Shown here one piece after another: positions 56,872-64,000 of a stretch of 64,000 nucleotides of DNA. The number at the start of each line of letters is the position of its first letter. Position 1 is the stretch's first letter. Made by a program: the position numbers and the translations under genes. Source of the DNA: Saprospirales bacterium (GTDB lineage Bacteria > Bacteroidota > Bacteroidia > Chitinophagales > Saprospiraceae); contig JADJYG010000031.1 of the NCBI GenBank assembly GCA_016719895.1, positions 124,001 to 188,000 of the forward strand, written 5' to 3'. The notes below the pieces were generated by a model. The model did no database searches. It saw only the letters and a list, made by a program, of their open reading frames with translations, and was not told the origin of the DNA.

Positions 56872-58446
56872 ATGACCTGCATCTCGAAAAATGCGGCGAA
56901 ATCGCCGGATTTCCTGCTTATCGACTTGTTTTGCGGCGCCGGCGGTACTTCCACCGGCGCCGAGAAAAGCGGCGTTTGTAAAGTAATCGCCGCAATCAAC
57001 CACGATCCGCTGGCGATTAAAAGTCACGCGGCAAATCACCAGGGCGTATTGCACCTGACCGAAGATATCCTCCAGGCTGACATCACGCCGATTCAAAATG
57101 CGGTCGATTATTGGAAAATGCGGTACCCCGACGCCGCATTGGTATTATGGGCCAGTTTGGAATGCACTAATTTTTCCAATGCAAAGGGGGGCTTGCCCCG
57201 CGATGCGGATTCCCGCGCACTCGCGGACGGCCTTTTCCGGTATATCGACGCATTACAGCCGGATTATCTGCTCATCGAGAACGTGGAAGAGTTCATGGCT
57301 TGGGGGCCTTGTATTCCAAAGGTGATTCAATGCACGGACGGCGACTATTGCCCGCTTCACTTCGACCGGAAAAAAGGCAAAATGCGGCCCTACCTGGTTC
57401 CGGAAAGCCGCAAATCCGGCAAGGACTATGTGCGCTGGGTAAAAAAGGTACAGTCGCTCGGCTACTGCCACGACTGGCGTTTGCTAAATGCGGCGAATTT
57501 CGGTGGCGTGACCATCCGGGAGCGGTATTTCGGCGCATTTTGGCGGCCTGGCGCCGCATTTTCATGGCCGGAACCTACGCACGTAAAACGTCCGGCCAGC
57601 GGCAACCTGTTCCGGGAAAAACTGAAACCCTGGAGGCCGGTAGCCGAGGTGCTGGATTTCCCGGATTTGGGCCGCAGCATTTTCGACCGCAAAAAGCCGC
57701 TGGTGGATCGCACTTTGCGGCGAATTCTGTCGGGTTTGCGGAAATACCATACAAAGCCGTCTGTGATGACCTGCAACTCGCCCGGCTATTGTACCGGCGT
57801 CGATCAACCGGTGGGCGCCGTCACCACCGCCGGTCATAAGGCGCTGATAACGCCCATGCTGCAATCGTACTTTGGCAACGGACAGTGTTCGTCGGTCAAA
57901 CAACCGGCTCCCACCTGCACGACGAAAGACCGCATGGCCTTAGTCAGTCCGATTTCCTGGATAGACCGGAATTTCATCAGCGGGCGCTCGCAGAGCGTTG
58001 CCGAGCCGGCGGGTAGCCTGCTCACGGTGCCGAAGATGAATCTGTGTTCCGCATTCCTGGTCAACCCGCAATTTCAAAGTGCCGGAAGCCCGGTGAGCGC
58101 CCCGGCTCCCACCATCATAGCCCGGCAAAAGTCCTATCCCCTATCCCTGGCTACACCGGTACTGGATGGCCCACCAAAATGGCAGGAAAATCCCGGCGAT
58201 TCCCAGGTAATGCGAGAACTAAAGGCATTTATGCGGGCGCATGGCATTGCCGACATTTACATGCGGATGTTGAAAGTGATCGAATTGAAACGTATCCAGG
58301 GCTTTCCCGACCACTATGTTTTATACGGTCCGCAGCATGAGCAAAAGAAATTCATCGGAAATAGCGTCGAGACAGGTGTGGTGAAGGCCTGGTTTCAGGC
58401 GATGTCGGAGGCAAAGCAGGCGGAGCTTCAAAAAGCAGTTGCATAG
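56872..58446 (+). CDS. dcm: C5-cytosine DNA methyltransferase, phage-type
   Basis: 524 residues. Motif I is DLFCGAGGTSTG (about 18-29), motif IV is SLECTNFSNAKGG with the catalytic Cys in EC instead of PC, motif VI is LLIENVEEF, motif VIII is IRERYFG, and motif X is GNSVETGVVKAW near the end. All essential motifs are present, with a long target-recognition region between VIII and X. No partner restriction endonuclease gene follows, so it is likely an orphan methyltransferase protecting the element's own DNA from host restriction or regulating it. The target sequence cannot be read. The element's abundant AATGCGG motif is a natural, but untested, candidate site. Confidence 0.93.
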   Translation: MTCISKNAAKSPDFLLIDLFCGAGGTSTGAEKSGVCKVIAAINHDPLAIKSHAANHQGVLHLTEDILQADITPIQNAVDYWKMRYPDAALVLWASLECTNFSNAKGGLPRDADSRALADGLFRYIDALQPDYLLIENVEEFMAWGPCIPKVIQCTDGDYCPLHFDRKKGKMRPYLVPESRKSGKDYVRWVKKVQSLGYCHDWRLLNAANFGGVTIRERYFGAFWRPGAAFSWPEPTHVKRPASGNLFREKLKPWRPVAEVLDFPDLGRSIFDRKKPLVDRTLRRILSGLRKYHTKPSVMTCNSPGYCTGVDQPVGAVTTAGHKALITPMLQSYFGNGQCSSVKQPAPTCTTKDRMALVSPISWIDRNFISGRSQSVAEPAGSLLTVPKMNLCSAFLVNPQFQSAGSPVSAPAPTIIARQKSYPLSLATPVLDGPPKWQENPGDSQVMRELKAFMRAHGIADIYMRMLKVIELKRIQGFPDHYVLYGPQHEQKKFIGNSVETGVVKAWFQAMSEAKQAELQKAVA

Positions 58447-58559
58447 GCATTTGATGGGGACTTGGGTATAAACCAGGCATGTATGATAAAAACGTAGAAA
58501 ATAATCAAAAATAATACACATATTTGCAACGAAATTTTAAACCAAAATACACTGCACCC

Positions 58560-59114
58560 ATGAAAAACCTGTTTATCCTTCTGCCCTTGCTGTGCCTGAC
58601 CCTATCGCTGAACGCACAGCAACTGCAACCCGCCATCGTTAAAGCCGTCCACGACGGCGACAGTTACAAACTCTCTTTCGCAAATGCTGAAAAGCCCGAT
58701 AGCGCCGTTTGGGTGCGTCTCTACGGCGTAGATGCGCCGGAAGTGCGTTTTCCGGGCGTCATCCCCTTCGATCAACCCTACAGCCGCGCCGCTGCCGACA
58801 GCGTTCGCCAACTCATCAAAGGTCAAACGGTGCTGGTCAAGTACCGGTATTCCGATGTGTACAAACGTCCGGTATGTGAAATATTCTTCACTGTGAAAAA
58901 TCCGGAGCAGGCGCCCGACACGCTTGATTTGGCGCAGTATATCGTCTCGAAAGGCTGGGCCTGGTACAGGGCGGAGCAGAAAAACACGAAGGCGAATAGC
59001 TTGATGAAAAAGATTCAGGCGTATGCGAAGGGGCAGAAAGTGGGGCTTTGGGGGGAGAAGGGACGAGCGGTAAGGCCGGACACGTTTCGGAGGAGGTTTC
59101 GGACTAACAACTAA
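58560..59114 (+). CDS. Secreted thermonuclease (SNase-like)
   Basis: 184 residues with a signal peptide (about 1-19, LFILLPLLCLTLSLNAQ). The SNase domain has the expected active-site features: AVHDGDSYKLSF, WVRLYGVDAPEVRF (Arg, Asp and Glu), and VKYRYSDVYKRPVCEIFF (second Arg), then LDLAQYIVSKGWAWYRAEQ. This is a Ca2+-dependent DNA/RNA nuclease. The signal peptide indicates it acts outside the cytoplasm, for example in nucleic acid scavenging or entry control. It follows the methyltransferase gene after 113 bases, has its own -7-like sequence (CATATTTG near 58520), and ends the phage-like block. Confidence 0.88.
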   Translation: MKNLFILLPLLCLTLSLNAQQLQPAIVKAVHDGDSYKLSFANAEKPDSAVWVRLYGVDAPEVRFPGVIPFDQPYSRAAADSVRQLIKGQTVLVKYRYSDVYKRPVCEIFFTVKNPEQAPDTLDLAQYIVSKGWAWYRAEQKNTKANSLMKKIQAYAKGQKVGLWGEKGRAVRPDTFRRRFRTNN

Positions 59115-59169
59115 AAAATACCTGATACCATTAAATCGGCTATACCACTTGCCCTATGGACGCTGGGCG

Positions 59170-59205
59170 TGTCATTGATGTATGTACACGCATGCATCAA
59201 TGACA
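59170..59205. terminator. Hairpin between thermonuclease and ABC-3C operon
   Basis: tgtcattgatg (59170-59180) pairs perfectly with catcaatgaca (59195-59205). No T-run. It may insulate the two units. Confidence 0.4.
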
Positions 59206-59227
59206 GGGCAATGTTTACAACTTTTTG

Positions 59228-59257
59228 TTGTTCAAAATCTTTGAAGCCGTACCTTTA
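59228..59257 (+). promoter_or_regulatory. Promoter of the ABC-3C operon
   Basis: A TTG at 59228-59230 and TACCTTTA at 59250-59257 are 19 bases apart, near the Bacteroidota -33/-7 consensus. The start codon lies 33 bases further on. Confidence 0.6.
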
Positions 59258-59290
59258 CATCGGTTTCAAATTAAATTTACCTCATTTCCC

Positions 59291-60244
59291 ATGAATGCCC
59301 ACGAACGTTACTTCGCACGAATCCTATTCAGGAACAAAGTCCTTGAATCAAAGGGCATGGAGTTTCAGCGCTTTTTTGTGGAAGTAATGAGTAGTGCCAA
59401 TCCTAACTTCCGAAATCCAAAACCACATGGAAAAAAAGGAGATGGGAAATGTGACGGCTACGACGTCAAAACAGGGCAGTTTTATCAAGTATATGCACCG
59501 GAAAAGCCGGCAGAGCCAAAGCAAATTACAAAGGCAGCGACTAAACTTAAAGAGGCTTTCGAAGGCTTGCTAAAAGAGTGGGGTACATTTACAGAAGTAA
59601 AAGAGTTCTTTTTCGTTTACAATGATCTATTTTGGGGAGGTGTATATCCAGAGATTGATAGGCACTTGAGTGAACTACGTGAAAAACATGGAGTCCCATG
59701 CTTATTGTTTCTATCTAAAGATTTGTATAAGGTTTTTGAAACATTGGATGCCGATGCAAAGGCCAATTGCCTTCAATGTTTGATCCCTGAGTCAACAGTC
59801 AGTAATTCAATGGTCAGTTTTGAAGCATTAAATGAAGTGATTGAACACATTGTAGCATTGCCTTATATCCCATCCAAACCGGGAAGTATCGTGCTTAACC
59901 CTGAATTTCTAAGAAAAATCGAATTCAATGCACTAACCCAACCTGTCGCCGATTTATTAAAACGAGGGGCTTACCAAGTTGGCGCACTGAATCGCTATTT
60001 TGAACTGGATACGGATTTGAAAGTAATTTTGCAGCAAAAATTTTCAGGCCTTTATGAAGAAGGCAAACAAAAAATTACTAGCGCTAGCCCTGAACAAAGC
60101 GACGAGTTGTTTTTTTATATCTTTGAAAAGGCTTGCCCCGAGCACCCGAAGAAGTATTTTGGCGATGCTGTAGAGGTGCTGATGTCTTATTACTTTGAAT
60201 GCTGCGATATTTTTGAACCGCCGAAAACCACGCTTTTTGACTGA
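59291..60244 (+). CDS. ABC-3C system effector: REase-like domain plus ABC-3C C-terminal domain
   Basis: 317 residues from the ATG at 59291. The N-terminal about 140 residues look like a restriction-endonuclease fold: GMEFQRFFVEVM (Glu), then KGDGKCDGYDVKTGQFYQVYAPE, with Asp and the QVYAP motif in place of QxK seen in Mrr-type nucleases. Residues about 205-317 match the C-terminal domain of ABC-three-component effectors: LNPEFLRKIEFNALTQPVADLL, VGALNRYFEL and the ending YYFECCDIFEPP. In these systems the ATPase and the middle component control the toxic C-terminal effector. The gene is AT-rich, the first of three coupled genes, with its own promoter. Nuclease activity is inferred from the fold and from known relatives. 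Confidence 0.88.
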   Translation: MNAHERYFARILFRNKVLESKGMEFQRFFVEVMSSANPNFRNPKPHGKKGDGKCDGYDVKTGQFYQVYAPEKPAEPKQITKAATKLKEAFEGLLKEWGTFTEVKEFFFVYNDLFWGGVYPEIDRHLSELREKHGVPCLLFLSKDLYKVFETLDADAKANCLQCLIPESTVSNSMVSFEALNEVIEHIVALPYIPSKPGSIVLNPEFLRKIEFNALTQPVADLLKRGAYQVGALNRYFELDTDLKVILQQKFSGLYEEGKQKITSASPEQSDELFFYIFEKACPEHPKKYFGDAVEVLMSYYFECCDIFEPPKTTLFD

Positions 60245-60246
60245 AC

Positions 60247-60492
60247 ATGATTTTGCCGAATAAACATATTACTGTTTCGCAGTCGATCTGGGGCCTCGCG
60301 GCTTTTCTGCTGACGTTTTTGGAATCGCCCAAAACGGTGGACGAACTTTGGGCAAAGTTTGAAAAAATAAACGACACCCAGCAATTCCCGGCAAAACACT
60401 CTTTTGAACGGGTCGTGCTGGCGCTCGATTTTTTATACCTGATTGATGCCATTGATGTAACCCAGGAAGGAAAAATTAAACGATGCGCCTGA
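60247..60492 (+). CDS. ABC-3C middle component (winged-helix)
   Basis: 81 residues: LPNKHITVSQSIWGLAAFLLTFLESPKTVDELWAKF leads a compact winged-helix fold typical of the middle component of ABC-three-component systems (ending FYLIDAIDVTQEGKIKRC-like). It starts 2 bases after the effector stop and overlaps the ATPase start by 10 bases, so all three genes are translationally coupled. It probably bridges the ATPase to the effector. Confidence 0.85.
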   Translation: MILPNKHITVSQSIWGLAAFLLTFLESPKTVDELWAKFEKINDTQQFPAKHSFERVVLALDFLYLIDAIDVTQEGKIKRCA

Positions 60493-62225
60493 TTGAGCTG
60501 ACTGCAAATCAAGAGTCTTTTAATACGATCTCGTTTAACCGGACGGGACTGTCTCTGATTTTGGCTTCGCAAAAGGTGGACGACGCTCAGAAAACGTATA
60601 ACAGCACAGGCAAGTCGCTTTCCATTGCCTTGACCCATTTTTGTTTAGGTTCTAGTTCGATAAAGCAATTAGAAAAGCACCTGTCGGGCTGGGAATTCTC
60701 CCTGACCTTTGAAATAAACGGCGTGGAATACACGAGCCGTCGGGCAACCGACAATCAAAATCAAATTTTCCTGAACGATACCAAATACCGTCTTGGCGAC
60801 TTCAACGCTTTTTTATTTGATTTGCTTTTTGAGCCGGTAGACGACCTTGATTCCATTTCTTTTCGTTCGTTGATTTCGCGTTTCATACGTCCCGGAAGGG
60901 GTAGTTACAAAGACGCAACTACATTTATTGATAAAGAGAAAAAACCGTACGCTGAACTGCTTAATAACACCTATCTGCTGGGTTTAGACCCTAAACTTGT
61001 TTTTGACAAGTACAAACTAAAGAAAGACCTTGAGGAGGCGGAATCTTTTAATAAGCAATTTATCAAAAAGCCTGAATTTCAAAAACTTGTATCCGACTCG
61101 GGTGGCAAAAATATTGACATCAGCATTCGCAATCTCAAAGACGATGCTGAGCGACTTAAACAGGCGTTGGATACATTTGTGGTGGCAGATGATTACCACC
61201 TCATTAAGCAGGAAGCCGATGATTTTGCCCGACTAATTGCGGAACGACAAAATGAAATCACCCGGCTTCAAAATGCCGTTAACAATATTGAAACCACACT
61301 CGCCCTACGTAAAGATGTCCCCGTTGAAAAAGTACTTCGCTTGTACGAAGAGGCGCGGGTAGAACTGCCTGAAATGTTGAAAAAAAACATACAGGAGGTA
61401 GAGCAGTTTCACAAGTCATTACTTTCCGACCGCAGTAATCGCCTTACAAAGGAAAAGCAATTGTTTGAAAAGCAAATCCAGCAATTGACAACGGAGATTG
61501 GCGCATTGGGTGAGCAGCAAGGTAGACGCTTGCAAATGTTGAAAGGTAAGGGCGCATTGGATCAATACATGGCTTTGAGCCAAAAACTGTCTGAAACAGA
61601 GGAGCGGTTGCAGCGTTATGAACTCTTCCGGGATATTACCACCCAACAGAAAAATAAAATCAATGAGATTCAAATTGGTCTCAAAGCGGGCAATATCGCG
61701 GCTAATAATTATCTAACAGAAACCGCCATGCCCGTTTTAGAGGAAAACATTTCGATGTTTCAATCCATCGTTCGGCAATGCTATGACGATAAAAACGCAG
61801 GTATTGAAATTGAAAACAACGAAGGCAACAATCAAATCCGTTTCAATATAAATCCCTTCATTGACTCGGATGGCGGCGGCGGTATCAATAAGGTCAAGAT
61901 TTTTTGTTTTGACTGGACACTTTTGCTTGCTCAACACTGTCACAAGGTGAAATTCATCTGGCACGACAGCCTGATTTTTGAAGGCGTTGATCCGCGCCAG
62001 CGCGCTACACTACTCAAATTCGCCTACGAGGAATCAGAAAGACGTGGTTTTCAGTACATCATCGCCCTGAATCAGGACGAATTTGAAGCCGCCCGAAGAG
62101 ACCTCGAAAGCCTTAGTCCGGGGTTGCCAGATAAAATCCTGAAACGCAGGGTGTTGGAGTTGACGGATGAGTCGGATGCTAATAAGTTGTTGGGGGTTTA
62201 TGTGGAGATGAATTTGATGCGGTAG
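60483..62225 (+). CDS. ABC-3C system ATPase (DUF2326)
   Basis: 580 residues of the SMC/RecF-like ABC type. The N-terminal Walker A is degenerate in spacing (TYNSTGKSLSIALTHFCLG, about 40-58). A long coiled coil (about 175-440; for example KKDLEEAESFNKQFI and AERQNEITRLQNAVNNIE) separates it from the C-terminal half with signature and Walker B: IFCFDWTLLLAQHCHKVKFIWHDSLIFEG and YEESERRGFQYIIALNQDEF, as in DUF2326. As known for ABC-3C, it is thought to detect invader DNA or replication intermediates and to release the effector. AT-rich like the rest of the operon, ending before a strong hairpin. Confidence 0.88.
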   Translation: MRLIELTANQESFNTISFNRTGLSLILASQKVDDAQKTYNSTGKSLSIALTHFCLGSSSIKQLEKHLSGWEFSLTFEINGVEYTSRRATDNQNQIFLNDTKYRLGDFNAFLFDLLFEPVDDLDSISFRSLISRFIRPGRGSYKDATTFIDKEKKPYAELLNNTYLLGLDPKLVFDKYKLKKDLEEAESFNKQFIKKPEFQKLVSDSGGKNIDISIRNLKDDAERLKQALDTFVVADDYHLIKQEADDFARLIAERQNEITRLQNAVNNIETTLALRKDVPVEKVLRLYEEARVELPEMLKKNIQEVEQFHKSLLSDRSNRLTKEKQLFEKQIQQLTTEIGALGEQQGRRLQMLKGKGALDQYMALSQKLSETEERLQRYELFRDITTQQKNKINEIQIGLKAGNIAANNYLTETAMPVLEENISMFQSIVRQCYDDKNAGIEIENNEGNNQIRFNINPFIDSDGGGGINKVKIFCFDWTLLLAQHCHKVKFIWHDSLIFEGVDPRQRATLLKFAYEESERRGFQYIIALNQDEFEAARRDLESLSPGLPDKILKRRVLELTDESDANKLLGVYVEMNLMR

Positions 62226-62239
62226 GGCAGCGGAGATTT

Positions 62240-62303
62240 GAGATGGTCTAAAAACCGGACACGAAAATTCATAAATTCGTGTCCGGTTTTTTTAGACCAT
62301 CTC
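62240..62303 (+). terminator. Strong hairpin terminator of the ABC-3C operon
   Basis: gagatggtcta-aaaaccggacacgaa (62240-62265) pairs with ttcgtgtccgg-ttttttt-agaccatctc (62276-62303), with a 2-base bulge in the T-tract. It starts 14 bases after the ATPase stop. Confidence 0.7.
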
Positions 62304-62326
62304 AGGTTGGTTTGGTTCTCCAGTGT

Positions 62327-62440
62327 TTATTCCCCCCAGATGATTACGCACCAGGGCATGGCGCGGCGGAGGAATTCGATGTCTGATTTTTTGAGAGGGT
62401 TAAAGTCGCGGATGTGGTCAAAAAATTGGGCGGTAGCCAT
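62327..62440 (-). pseudogene. Possible 5' fragment of a Crp/Fnr-type regulator gene
   Basis: An ATG at 62440 opens 37 codons encoding ATAQFFDHIRDFNPLKKSD and IEFLRRAMPWCVIIWGE before a stop at 62327-62329. The first part resembles the N-terminal helix of Crp/Fnr regulators (FxDHIRxFxPLxxxD). No cyclic-nucleotide-binding or DNA-binding domain follows; the terminator hairpin lies directly beyond. Could be a truncated gene or a genuine very short peptide. Confidence 0.4.
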
Positions 62441-62728
62441 AAACCGTTGGATTTTTCGGCTGAAAAATAACAACAAAGGCGAATATACAGTACCCGGTAG
62501 ATAATGGGTATGGCTAAAATGATTTTTGAACAGCCCCCTAATGGTTTGTTACTGCGTCGTACGCCGCTAATATCCGGTACCGCCCTTCAAACCCGGCAGA
62601 AAACATCTATTTAGTTCTGCCGCCACGGGGGGCGGAATTCAATAGCACCCTGGGTTATTTATTTTCCCAAACTGGGTGGGGGAAGGTGGGGGGGATTCCC
62701 CCCAAGGTTGCCGCTAAAATTCCTCATT
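62441..62728. other. Intergenic stretch with G/C runs and a small hairpin
   Basis: Contains a G-run/C-run hairpin-like stretch (about 62672-62703) and the perfect hairpin gctaaaat-tcctc-attttagc (62713-62733), which may end the leftward gene at 62729. TATATTCG-like promoter sequence on the minus strand near 62483-62490 could serve the Crp/Fnr fragment. No gene seen. Confidence 0.5.
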
Positions 62729-63394
62729 TTAGCGAAGCGCCGCGCCTTGCACAGCGGCCCATACCTCCACCTTCCGCCCCCGAAACCCAAAATCCCCCGC
62801 CCCCAACTCCCGCCCATAAAACCCACACAACCCCACATAATACCCCACCGCCCGCCGAAAACACCGACTCTCCTCCATCTTCCTATTCTTCAACCGCGCC
62901 ACATCCGCCACCCGCGCCTTAAACCGCCCCATCGCCACGCCCGGCGACAGCCGCTCCTCCGTCTTGCCCCAGCGGAAAACGATCACCGACCTCGATAAAC
63001 CTTCCAAATCGCACTCCACCACAATCGAAGCCGAATCAGGGTTCTGCATCGAAACAGTACCCACAATTGGGACAGACGAGCGAACCAGCGTTTTTTTTTC
63101 AGGGCCACCGGTGGGCGCCGGCGGTTCGGGTGGCGTCGCGGCCGGATCCGGCTCGATGACAACCGGTGGCGTTACGGGCAATGAACCCGATTGGGTATCC
63201 ACTGGCGGTTTGAGAATCGTTCGCTCCGGTTTAGGCGCCACAGCGGGCGCCTGTGCGGCCAGAAGTTCCTGCCGCTGCTTTTCTGCACCTTCCAGGGCGG
63301 CCTGGAACGCGGCGCGCTGGGCTTCGCTCAGTTGCGGGTCGTTTACCCGGCGTTTGAAGGTTTTGATGTGTTCGTCCAATTCGGCGAGTGTCAT
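62729..63394 (-). CDS. Hypothetical protein with Pro-rich linker
   Basis: 221 residues from the ATG at 63394. The N-terminal helical part (about 1-50; ELDEHIKTFKRRVNDPQLSEAQRAAFQAAL) is followed by a Pro/Ala/Thr-rich linker (about 50-105) and a C-terminal domain (about 106-221) with VPIVGTVSMQNPDSASIVVE and later RWGKTEERLSPGVAMGRFKARVADVARLKN. No family recognised. It starts one base after the stop of the upstream gene (TGA-T-ATG), so the two form an operon. The Pro-rich linker suggests two separately folded halves. Confidence 0.65.
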   Translation of the reverse strand: MTLAELDEHIKTFKRRVNDPQLSEAQRAAFQAALEGAEKQRQELLAAQAPAVAPKPERTILKPPVDTQSGSLPVTPPVVIEPDPAATPPEPPAPTGGPEKKTLVRSSVPIVGTVSMQNPDSASIVVECDLEGLSRSVIVFRWGKTEERLSPGVAMGRFKARVADVARLKNRKMEESRCFRRAVGYYVGLCGFYGRELGAGDFGFRGRKVEVWAAVQGAALR

Positions 63395-63395
63395 A

Positions 63396-64000
63396 TCAAA
63401 CAAATTGAATAGTGGTTTCTAATTCCCGGATCAACAGATCAATCTGGGCTTTATCCCGGATGAAATTCCGGGCGGCCAGCAGGTCGTCTATCAAGGCCCG
63501 GATGAAGGTTTCGTCGATGATGAATTTGGCGCCTGGGGTTTGATTTTCAAGGCGTTTATCCGCTCCGCCGCGCTCCCCTCCCGTCAGGTCAAAAAAAAAC
63601 TGGGCCTGGTGTTTGTCGGCCGTCCAAAGGCCGCTGTTCTCGAACAGCAAGCGGGCGGTTTTTAGCACCCGCAGCGATTGGCGTACCTCGTTCAGGTCGC
63701 GGTGTTTCAGGGCGAGGTAGATCGCCATTTCGTTTACGCCCTGGTTGTTGGTCACGAACTGGAATACTTCCTGGCAGAGATCGGTTTGCACCTTGGCCAG
63801 CAGGTCTTTTTTGGCCGCGTCGCGGATTTCATCCTCCGGCAGCCAGTCGTAGATTTTCGCCCGGACGGTCCACAGGGCGTTGTTCAGCCCGTTGCCGATG
63901 GTTTTGAATATCTCGATCAGCGGGCTTTCGCCGTCGGGGTGCTTCTCGTCGAACTTGAGCGCGCGGTACTGCCGCATCCCGTGGCAGATATGCCACAGGA
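63396..64000 (-). CDS. Unknown helical protein, N-terminus beyond window
   Basis: At least 200 residues; the frame stays open to the right window edge (LWHICHG precedes the internal Met at 63977), so the true start lies outside. The visible part is largely alpha-helical with EIFKTIGNGLNNALWTVRAK, YLALKHRDLNEVRQSLRVLKTARLL, then a Gly-rich turn (FDLTGGERGGADKR) and a helical end (FIIDETFIRALIDDLLAARNF). No catalytic motif or membrane segment. It is translationally coupled to the next gene (1-base gap). The function is unknown. Confidence 0.6.
   Translation of the reverse strand, partial: LWHICHGMRQYRALKFDEKHPDGESPLIEIFKTIGNGLNNALWTVRAKIYDWLPEDEIRDAAKKDLLAKVQTDLCQEVFQFVTNNQGVNEMAIYLALKHRDLNEVRQSLRVLKTARLLFENSGLWTADKHQAQFFFDLTGGERGGADKRLENQTPGAKFIIDETFIRALIDDLLAARNFIRDKAQIDLLIRELETTIQFV

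Noticed and set aside
1..64000. tRNA or rRNA genes
   Set aside because: I looked in the intergenic gaps for T-loop-like GGTTCRA segments with matching acceptor stems and for rRNA-conserved strings and found none; a covariance search could still find a missed tRNA.

Overview
The window looks like a chromosomal segment of a Bacteroidota bacterium, most likely the Saprospiria. The evidence is type A and type B (CHU_C-like) type IX secretion signals on very large secreted proteins, a fused MurF-alanine racemase, RNase Y next to ZapA, a pyrophosphatase ion pump, and start regions carrying the Bacteroidota -7 promoter consensus TAnnTTTG. By eye the bulk is moderately GC-rich, and a few islands (35.5-36.3 kb, 50.7-50.9 kb, 59.2-62.3 kb) are clearly AT-richer. 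No rRNA, tRNA or CRISPR array was recognised.

1-42.5 kb is mainly core genome. In order it holds a partial membrane protein; a lipoprotein with a beta-propeller and a phosphoesterase domain; an intact IS701-like insertion sequence with TTAG target duplications that abuts a 159-bp foldback MITE; an ECF sigma factor with a membrane partner; type 2 IPP isomerase; membrane pyrophosphatase; a T9SS cargo protein; an unknown helical protein; MurF-Alr; TsaE; alanine dehydrogenase; UDP-glucose dehydrogenase; an OmpA-like protein; MurA (Asp at the usual Cys position); PheT with an in-frame repeat insertion; ZapA; a 6S-like RNA candidate; RNase Y; a cyclase-family hydrolase; a 1789-residue T9SS metalloprotease; a methyltransferase; and a 1987-residue type B T9SS protein.

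42.6-49.6 kb is an accessory island full of palindromes. It has a mazF remnant joined to a perfect 40-bp-arm hairpin. An MNT/HEPN toxin-antitoxin pair and a VOC protein are separated by three copies of a double-hairpin repeat, and these are enclosed by longer direct and inverted repeats. Next comes a translationally coupled two-gene conflict-type system: a SIR2-like protein with an EAD11-like tail, and an nSTAND NTPase with a membrane segment and a C-terminal FGE-sulfatase-type domain.

49.9-59.1 kb looks like the early/replication half of a phage or integrative element: a CI-like repressor with a twin-operator divergent promoter, small early proteins, a large replication-region protein, DnaB helicase, a phage-type C5 DNA methyltransferase and a secreted thermonuclease. 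No structural, packaging or integrase genes are visible. From about 51.3 to 58.1 kb the heptamer AATGCGG occurs around thirty times on both strands and in all reading frames, which is a DNA-level signal rather than a protein-level one.

59.2-62.3 kb is an AT-rich ABC-three-component (ABC-3C) conflict operon: a REase-like effector with the C-terminal ABC-3C domain, a small winged-helix middle component and a DUF2326-type ATPase. It has its own promoter and terminator. The right edge holds a possible Crp/Fnr gene fragment and two coupled unknown genes, the last running off the window.

The best candidates for something undescribed are the AATGCGG motif field, the repeat-bounded TA/VOC cassette island, the SIR2/nSTAND-FGE pair with degenerate catalytic residues, and the repeat block inside pheT.
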